64,000 bases of DNA, from the NCBI RefSeq assembly GCF_001457035.1, contig NZ_KQ758617.1:1116001-1180000 (forward strand). The letters are read 5' to 3'. The translations under genes were made by a program, and so were the position numbers. Shown here one piece after another: positions 58,897 to 64,000 of the stretch. The notes beneath the pieces were generated by a model. The model was not told where the DNA came from. It worked only from the letters and a program-made list of their open reading frames with translations, and made no database searches. How positions within the stretch are numbered: the first letter of the stretch is position 1; every line of letters starts with the position of its first letter. The stretch is from Fictibacillus enclensis (lineage in GTDB: Bacteria; Bacillota; Bacilli; Bacillales; Fictibacillaceae).

Positions 58897-60135
58897 TTGA
58901 TTACTAGACATACGTGTCCAAACGGCGTGAGGGTCGTTTTGGAAAAGATTCCAACCGTCCGTTCCGTTGCGATCGGGGTATGGATCGGCACAGGTTCACG
59001 GTTTGAAGTTCCCGAAAATAATGGGGTTTCTCACTTTTTGGAGCACATGTTCTTTAAAGGGACAGAAACCCGCAGTGCAAGGGAAATCGCTGAATCATTT
59101 GACAGCATTGGCGGCCAGGTCAATGCGTTTACTTCCAAAGAATATACATGCTACTATGCCAAGGTGCTGGATACTCATGCACCGAGAGCGCTAAATGTAC
59201 TGTCCGATATGTTTTTTAACTCCGCGTTTGATGAGCAGGAGCTGTTAAAAGAAAAGAATGTCGTGCTTGAAGAGATCAAAATGTATGAAGATACACCAGA
59301 TGATATTGTTCATGATCTTCTCAGCAGGGCCAGCTTTCATCAGCATTCTCTCGGCTATCCGATTCTTGGTACGGAAAATACTCTGAATACATTTACAGGG
59401 CAAACCCTTCGCAATTATATGAAAGACTACTATACACCCGAAAATGTGGTTGTTTCAGTGGCCGGAAATGTAGAAGAGAGCTTTATTAAGGAAATAGAGG
59501 ATCTGTTTGGAAGCTATTCAGGCAGCAGGATGGCTTCAAGCCTGCAGGCGCCAGTCTTTCACAGTCAAAAGATTGCCCGCAAGAAGGAAACAGAACAAGC
59601 TCACCTTTGTCTCGGTTTCCCTGGGCTGTCCCTGAAAGATCCGGACACCTACTCTCTGATTGTGCTGAATAATATTTTTGGATCAAGCATGAGCAGCCGG
59701 TTGTTCCAGGAAGTCCGTGAGCAGCGCGGTCTGGCCTACTCCGTGTTCTCCTACCATTCGGCATATAAGGACAATGGTTTGTTTACGATTTATGGAGGAA
59801 CGGCTCCCAATCAACTTGATGAGCTGTATGATACCGTGACGATGATCGTCAACGATCTTCAAGATAACGGAATCACTGATAAAGAGCTGGTCAACTCCAA
59901 GGAACAAATCAAAGGCAGCTTGATGCTCAGTCTCGAAAGCACCAACAGCAGAATGAGCAGAAACGGAAAGAATGAGCTCATTTTGAATTACCATCGTTCA
60001 CTTGATGAAATGGTTCAATTGATCGACGGGGTAACAAAAGAAACGGTCGATTCTCTGATTGAAAAGATATTCAGCAAGGAATGCTCCGCTTCCCTTGTCA
60101 GCCCGGCCGGTGAACTTCCAAAAGGATTGCAATAA
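58897..60135 (+). CDS. mlpA: M16 family zinc protease MlpA (YmxG)
   Basis: A 412-residue pitrilysin-family peptidase. The inverted zinc motif HFLEH is at 46-50 (VSHFLEHMFFKGT), and the downstream glutamate lies in KNVVLEEIKMYEDTP. The second half is the usual inactive repeat domain. It closely resembles MlpA of B. subtilis, which affects protease gene expression. The start is TTG, preceded by AGGGGGAAACAGG. A complex hairpin region follows, and ymxH, next in B. subtilis, is absent. Confidence 0.96.
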   Translation: MITRHTCPNGVRVVLEKIPTVRSVAIGVWIGTGSRFEVPENNGVSHFLEHMFFKGTETRSAREIAESFDSIGGQVNAFTSKEYTCYYAKVLDTHAPRALNVLSDMFFNSAFDEQELLKEKNVVLEEIKMYEDTPDDIVHDLLSRASFHQHSLGYPILGTENTLNTFTGQTLRNYMKDYYTPENVVVSVAGNVEESFIKEIEDLFGSYSGSRMASSLQAPVFHSQKIARKKETEQAHLCLGFPGLSLKDPDTYSLIVLNNIFGSSMSSRLFQEVREQRGLAYSVFSYHSAYKDNGLFTIYGGTAPNQLDELYDTVTMIVNDLQDNGITDKELVNSKEQIKGSLMLSLESTNSRMSRNGKNELILNYHRSLDEMVQLIDGVTKETVDSLIEKIFSKECSASLVSPAGELPKGLQ

Positions 60136-60199
60136 AGCCTGCAGCATGTTGCTGCACCCTCAATGTCAGGGTGCAGCTGACATTAGCTGGAGGTTTTTT
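60134..60199 (+). terminator. Complex terminator after mlpA
   Basis: An outer stem (AAAGCCTGCAGC with GCTGGAGGTTTT, one mismatch) encloses a perfect ten-base stem (GCTGCACCCT, 60151-60160, with AGGGTGCAGC, 60168-60177) and ends in six T. A competing hairpin (AATGTCAG, 60162-60169, with CTGACATT, 60176-60183) cannot form at the same time as the inner stem. Confidence 0.75.
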
Positions 60200-60431
60200 A
60201 TTATGGTGGGAGACAATAAAATTCAGGCTTGGACCTAGGTTGTCTACTCAATCCCCAATCTTTTTCCTGAATATAATGATAGAGCAAATGAGAACGAATA
60301 ACCGATTTTATTCCTGTTGACTCCGGATTGGCACTGTAACCATCTAGGCAAAGTGTTCATATGATGGTGTTGCGAACATGAACAAGGATTTCCCCTGTTT
60401 ATAACGGAGCGACAGAGAAAGGGGAGGAAGC
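60136..60431 (+). other. Intergenic region mlpA-dpaA
   Basis: This region of about 296 bases holds the complex terminator (60134-60199), an AGACAA/TTGTCT inverted repeat (60211-60245), a candidate sigma-K promoter (60339-60366) and the dpaA ribosome binding site (AAAGGGGAGG). No open frame resembling ymxH is present. Confidence 0.7.
60339..60366 (+). promoter_or_regulatory. Candidate sigma-K promoter of dpaAB
   Basis: An AC at 60339-60340 and CATATGATG at 60358-60366, separated by 17 bases, resemble the sigma-K pattern (AC, then CATAnnnTA). Dipicolinate synthase is made in the mother cell under sigma-K in B. subtilis. The -10 lacks the final TA, so the match is only partial. Confidence 0.35.
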
Positions 60432-61331
60432 ATGTTAACTGACTTGCAAGTTGCCATATTTGGCGGTGATGCCAGACAGCTGGAAGTAATTCGTAAGTTG
60501 GCTGAACAAGGGGCAAATCTTGTGCTTGTGGGATTTGATCAGCTCGACCACGGATTTACAGGAGCTTCGAAAATGGATATTGGTGAAGTCGACTTTTCCA
60601 AATTGGATGTCATCATTCTTCCGGTGAATGGATCAGGTCCGAATGGAGAAATTGATACCATTTTTTCAAATAAACGCATCATACTTACTGCTGAACATTT
60701 AAAAAGAACCCCGAAACATTGCCATTTGTATTCAGGTATCACGAATGCCTATTTGGATAAAATTGTCTCACAAAGCGGCAAAGGGCATACCCAGCTTTTT
60801 GACCGGGATGACGTTGCCATTTATAACAGCATTCCGACAGTCGAAGGTACGTTGATGATGGTGATTCAGAACACGGATACGACCATTCATAATTCGAACA
60901 CCGTTGTCCTTGGTTTTGGCCGGGTCGGCATGAGTGTGGCAAGAGCGTTTGATGCGCTTGGTGCCAATGTAAAAGTTGGAGCAAGAAAACCTGAACATTT
61001 GGCAAGAATCAGCGAAATGGGCTTTATACCTTTTCATCTTGATCATCTGCAGAAAGAAGTGACCAACACGGATGTATGCATCAATACAATTCCGTTTCAA
61101 ATTGTAACCTCCGGTGTGATTTCTAAAATGCCAACTCAGACATTGATTATAGATCTGGCTTCCAAGCCAGGCGGTACTGATTTTAAGTATGCTGAAAAAA
61201 GAGGCATTAAGGCATTGCTGGCCCCAGGATTGCCGGGTATCGTCGCACCGAAGACAGCAGGGCAGATTCTTGGCAATGTTCTTTCCCAATTAATAGGTGA
61301 ACAAATGAGTACTCGAAAGGGGAAAGTGTAA
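60432..61331 (+). CDS. dpaA: Dipicolinate synthase subunit A
   Basis: A 299-residue protein (SpoVFA). The first half (LQVAIFGGDARQLEVIRKL and VIILPVNGSGPNGEIDTIFS) is family specific, and the second half has an NAD(P)-binding Rossmann motif VVLGFGRVGMSVARAFDALG. With DpaB it oxidises the tetrahydrodipicolinate branch point of lysine synthesis to dipicolinic acid, made in the mother cell and packed with calcium in the spore core. It overlaps dpaB by one base. Confidence 0.97.
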   Translation: MLTDLQVAIFGGDARQLEVIRKLAEQGANLVLVGFDQLDHGFTGASKMDIGEVDFSKLDVIILPVNGSGPNGEIDTIFSNKRIILTAEHLKRTPKHCHLYSGITNAYLDKIVSQSGKGHTQLFDRDDVAIYNSIPTVEGTLMMVIQNTDTTIHNSNTVVLGFGRVGMSVARAFDALGANVKVGARKPEHLARISEMGFIPFHLDHLQKEVTNTDVCINTIPFQIVTSGVISKMPTQTLIIDLASKPGGTDFKYAEKRGIKALLAPGLPGIVAPKTAGQILGNVLSQLIGEQMSTRKGKV

Positions 61332-61924
61332 TGAAGGTCCATGGTAAACATATAGGATTTGGTTTAACAGGTTCACACTGCACGTATGATGCTGTATACC
61401 CCGAAATCAAACGGCTGGTAGAAGAGGGTGCGAAGGTCACTCCGTTCGTTACACATACCGTGCAAAACACAAATACCCGGTTCGGCGATGGAGAAGAGTG
61501 GCTTGAAAAGATAACACAAATTACAGGAACTGAACCTGTTAATTCGATTGTCAAGGCGGAGCCGTTCGGACCGAGGACTCCTCTGGACTGCATGATCATC
61601 GCACCGCTGACGGGTAACTCTATCAGCAAGTTTGCCAATGCTATGACAGATTCACCCGTTTTAATGGCGGCAAAAGCCACCATGAGGAACCAGTCACCGG
61701 TCGTTCTCGGAATATCGACCAATGACGGGCTAGGATTGAACGGAGTTAATATTATGAAGTTAATGGCTGCCAAAAACATTTATTTTGTGCCCTACGGCCA
61801 GGATGATCCGGTAAACAAGCAAAATTCACTGGTCGCCCATATGGAATATCTCCTTGAAACGGTTGAGGCTGCACTTGAAGGAAAACAGCTGCAGCCGGTT
61901 CTCAGGATGTCTCAATCGCAATAA
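61331..61924 (+). CDS. dpaB: Dipicolinate synthase subunit B
   Basis: A 197-residue flavoprotein-like subunit (SpoVFB). The flavin-fold motifs are IGFGLTGSHCTYDAVYPEIK near the start and IIAPLTGNSISKFANAMTDS in the middle. It works with DpaA. The ATG overlaps the dpaA stop (TAATG), preceded by AAAGGGGAAAG. The next gene is asd, with its own promoter region. Confidence 0.97.
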   Translation: MKVHGKHIGFGLTGSHCTYDAVYPEIKRLVEEGAKVTPFVTHTVQNTNTRFGDGEEWLEKITQITGTEPVNSIVKAEPFGPRTPLDCMIIAPLTGNSISKFANAMTDSPVLMAAKATMRNQSPVVLGISTNDGLGLNGVNIMKLMAAKNIYFVPYGQDDPVNKQNSLVAHMEYLLETVEAALEGKQLQPVLRMSQSQ

Positions 61925-61938
61925 ATGTGAAAAATAGC

Positions 61939-61966
61939 TTACCAATGGCGCGAATTATGATAAAAT
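61939..61966 (+). promoter_or_regulatory. Candidate extended -10 promoter of asd
   Basis: TTACCA (61939-61944) and TAAAAT (61961-61966) preceded by TGA form an extended -10 promoter with 16-base spacing. It gives a leader of about 145 bases with a long hairpin. Confidence 0.45.
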
Positions 61967-62030
61967 GTGAAATAAAATGTTTATTGGAAGCCAGTAATCT
62001 CTCATTTGAAGCAGTGAAGGGAACAATGTT

Positions 62031-62075
62031 GTTTCACAAGGGGAGAAACACTCGTTGTTTCTCCCTTTCTGTTTT
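62031..62075 (+). promoter_or_regulatory. Competing hairpins in the asd leader (possible attenuator)
   Basis: A twelve-base stem (AAGGGGAGAAAC, 62038-62049, with GTTTCTCCCTTT, 62057-62068) is followed by CTGTTTT, which is terminator-like. An alternative pairing GTTTC (62031-62035) with GAAAC (62045-62049) uses the same left arm, so the two exclude each other, as in attenuators. No ligand-binding domain of a known riboswitch was recognised. Confidence 0.45.
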
Positions 62076-62114
62076 AAAGTCAAGTATGGAGAACAAAAAG
62101 GAGATAGTGTTAAA

Positions 62115-63161
62115 ATGACTCAAAAAGGATTTAATGTAGCTGTAGTCGGAGCAACAGGCGCAGTCGGACAACAAATGCTTAAAACACTTGAAGAAAGAAA
62201 CTTTCCAATCGCAAAGTTGTCTCTTCTTGCGAGCAGCAGGTCTGCCGGAAGAAGTGTTGAGTATAAAGGGGAGGAAGTTGTCATTCAGGAAGCAACTCCG
62301 GACGCATTTGAAGGGGTTGATATTGCCTTGTTCTCTGCGGGTGGATCCATTTCAAAGGAACTTGCCCCGGAAGCGGTAAAACGCGGAGCTGTGGTAATCG
62401 ACAACACCAGTGCGTACCGTATGGACGAAAATGTTCCTTTGGTGGTACCTGAAGTAAACGAGGGAGATATTGCCAAACACCAGGGTATTATCGCCAATCC
62501 GAACTGCTCAACCATTCAAATGGTCGTTGCACTAAAGCCTCTGCAAGAGAAGTATGGATTGAATAAAGTGATTGTATCCACCTATCAGGCAGTTTCAGGA
62601 GCAGGCGCGAAAGCCATCCAGGAGCTTAGAACTCAATCTCAAGCGATTTTGGACGGTGAAGAATTTACACCAGAAATCCTGCCATGTGCCGGTGACAAGA
62701 AGCATTATCAGATTGCGTTCAATGCCGTACCGCAAATCGATAAATTCCAGGATAATGGCTATACATTTGAAGAAATGAAAATGATTAATGAGACGAAAAA
62801 AATCATGCATATGCCATCACTCGCAGTGGCGGCTACCTGTGTCCGGCTTCCGGTAGAGACGGGCCATTCCGAATCTGTTTATGTGGAGCTTGGAGAAGAT
62901 GTTTCTTCTGTCCATGAAATTAAGGAGCTTCTTTCTGCATCTGCCGGCATTACTCTCCAGGATGATCCGGATCATCAAGTCTACCCGATGCCTGCTTACT
63001 GTGTTGGCAAAAATGATGTCTTCGTGGGACGCGTCAGAAAAGACTTGGACCGCGAAAATGGTTTTCATATGTGGATTGTATCCGACAATCTGTTAAAAGG
63101 TGCTGCCTGGAATTCGGTTCAGATTGCAGAAAGCCTCATTAAACTCGGATTGCTGAACTAA
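62115..63161 (+). CDS. asd: Aspartate-semialdehyde dehydrogenase
   Basis: A protein of about 348 residues that reduces aspartyl phosphate to aspartate semialdehyde for lysine, diaminopimelate, methionine and threonine. The NADPH loop is [13 protein letters not shown] (10-22) and the catalytic cysteine is C131 in [14 protein letters not shown] 62115 follows AAAAAGGAGATAG. The longer frame from 62055 lies in the leader hairpin. Confidence 0.97.
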   Translation: MTQKGFNVAVVGATGAVGQQMLKTLEERNFPIAKLSLLASSRSAGRSVEYKGEEVVIQEATPDAFEGVDIALFSAGGSISKELAPEAVKRGAVVIDNTSAYRMDENVPLVVPEVNEGDIAKHQGIIANPNCSTIQMVVALKPLQEKYGLNKVIVSTYQAVSGAGAKAIQELRTQSQAILDGEEFTPEILPCAGDKKHYQIAFNAVPQIDKFQDNGYTFEEMKMINETKKIMHMPSLAVAATCVRLPVETGHSESVYVELGEDVSSVHEIKELLSASAGITLQDDPDHQVYPMPAYCVGKNDVFVGRVRKDLDRENGFHMWIVSDNLLKGAAWNSVQIAESLIKLGLLN

Positions 63162-63181
63162 TTAAAGAAGGTGCTAACTTC

Positions 63182-64000
63182 ATGAAAATAATCATACAAA
63201 AATTTGGCGGCACATCTTTAAAAGATGAAAATGGAAGAGAACTGGCTGCACAGCATGTGAGACGGGCGATAAGTGAAGGATACAAGGTAGTCTGTGTGGT
63301 ATCGGCCATGGGACGTTCGGGCGATCCGTATGCCACCGATACATTGCTTCGGCTACTAGGGGAAAATAATCAGCATGTGGAGAGCAGAGAATATGATCTG
63401 CTTCTTTCCTGTGGAGAGATTATCTCTTCTGTCGTGTTTTCCAACCTTCTGAAATCAAAAGAGATTTCGGCTTCTGCGCTTACAGGTTCACAAGCGGGAT
63501 TCCGGACCAATGATGAGCACAAAAATGCCAGAATTACCGATATGCAGTGTGAACGTCTGCAATCCATGCTTGAAACTTATGATGCGGTGGTTGTTGCAGG
63601 ATTTCAGGGAGAAGCTGCAAACGGTGACGTCACTACGCTCGGCCGTGGCGGCAGCGACACCTCTGCTTCTGCTTTAGGTGCTGCCCTTGACGCTGAATAT
63701 ATTGACATATTTACAGATGTAGAAGGGGTCATGACGGCGGATCCGCGGATTGTAGAGGATGCGCAGCCGCTTTCTGTTGTCACGTATAATGAAATCTGCA
63801 ACATGGCCTATCAGGGAGCAAAAGTGATACACCCGAGAGCAGTTGAGATTGCCATGCAGGCGAAGGTTCCGCTCAGAATCCGGTCCACTTATTCAGAACT
63901 TCCGGGAACACTCGTGACTTCAGCCACGTCCAAGGGCGCAGGAAGAGATGTCCAGGATCATGTCATAACCGGCATTGCCCATGTTCCAAAGGTGACTCAG
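63182..64000 (+). CDS. dapG: Aspartokinase I (diaminopimelate-sensitive), 5' part
   Basis: The frame is open from ATG 63182 to the window end, giving 273 residues of an expected 400 or so. The amino acid kinase domain shows IIQKFGGTSLKDENG, VVAGFQGEAANGDVTTLGRG, GSDTSASAL and IFTDVEGVMTADPR. The regulatory ACT domains begin near the window edge. Its position after asd and the dpaAB genes matches B. subtilis dapG, the aspartokinase that supplies spore dipicolinate and cell wall. The ribosome binding site is AAGAAGGTG. Confidence 0.95.
   Translation, partial: MKIIIQKFGGTSLKDENGRELAAQHVRRAISEGYKVVCVVSAMGRSGDPYATDTLLRLLGENNQHVESREYDLLLSCGEIISSVVFSNLLKSKEISASALTGSQAGFRTNDEHKNARITDMQCERLQSMLETYDAVVVAGFQGEAANGDVTTLGRGGSDTSASALGAALDAEYIDIFTDVEGVMTADPRIVEDAQPLSVVTYNEICNMAYQGAKVIHPRAVEIAMQAKVPLRIRSTYSELPGTLVTSATSKGAGRDVQDHVITGIAHVPKVTQ

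Noticed and set aside
61927-62118. Small plus-strand open frame of 63 codons between dpaB and asd
   Set aside because: It crosses the asd promoter and leader hairpins, has no ribosome binding site and no recognisable domain.

Overview
The window is one stretch of the conserved core chromosome of a low-to-moderate-GC, endospore-forming, flagellated Bacillaceae bacterium. Gene order matches the Bacillus subtilis 'ylx' region almost gene for gene: sucCD, dprA, topA, trmFO, the xerC-hslVU-codY operon, the roughly 24 kb fla/che operon, rpsB-tsf, pyrH-frr-uppS-cdsA-dxr-rseP-proS-polC, rimP-nusA-infB-truB-ribF, rpsO, pnp, ylxY, mlpA, dpaAB, asd and dapG. The dipicolinate synthase genes and a CodY-type regulator place it among spore-forming Bacillales. 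Protein divergence from B. subtilis and an intergenic repeat family common in Bacillus-type genomes fit a relative such as Fictibacillus, but the genus cannot be fixed from this window. All genes are on the + strand. I see no rRNA, tRNA, CRISPR array, prophage or insertion sequence.

Layout. 1-1200: end of succinyl-CoA synthetase and its terminator. 1317-9512: DNA uptake (dprA), topoisomerase I, tRNA methylation (trmFO), and the xerC-hslV-hslU-codY operon, closed by a strong terminator. 9513-34017: the fla/che operon in export-apparatus assembly order: rod (flgB, flgC, fliE), MS ring and switch (fliF, fliG), export ATPase complex (fliH, fliI, fliJ), a MotE-like protein, hook length and cap (fliK, flgD), hook (flgE), swrD, fliL, switch (fliM, fliY), cheY, export gate (fliO, P, Q, R, flhB, flhA), placement GTPase and ATPase (flhF, flhG), chemotaxis (cheA, cheW, cheD), sigD and a swrB-like gene. 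34045-43126: translation factors, UMP kinase, isoprenoid and phospholipid synthesis, the site-2 protease and prolyl-tRNA synthetase. 43206-55140: polC, then the rimP-nusA-rnpM-rplGA-infB-ylxP-rbfA-truB-ribF group and rpsO. 55549-64000: pnp, an inactive-looking NodB protein, the M16 protease mlpA, dipicolinate synthase dpaAB, and the aspartate pathway (asd, dapG cut by the window end).

The main departures from the B. subtilis order are losses or relocations. cheB is missing between flhG and cheA, cheC is missing between cheW and cheD, and ymxH is missing between mlpA and dpaA. CheC-type phosphatase sites are still present twice in FliY. Other points of interest are two copies (one complete, one partial, in opposite orientation) of an intergenic repeat, several leader hairpins that could act as attenuators (rimP, asd, the mlpA-dpaA gap, the proS-polC gap), repeated use of extended -10 (TGn) promoters, and a high share of TTG/GTG starts in the fla/che operon. 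I found no clear candidate for an entirely new biological system.
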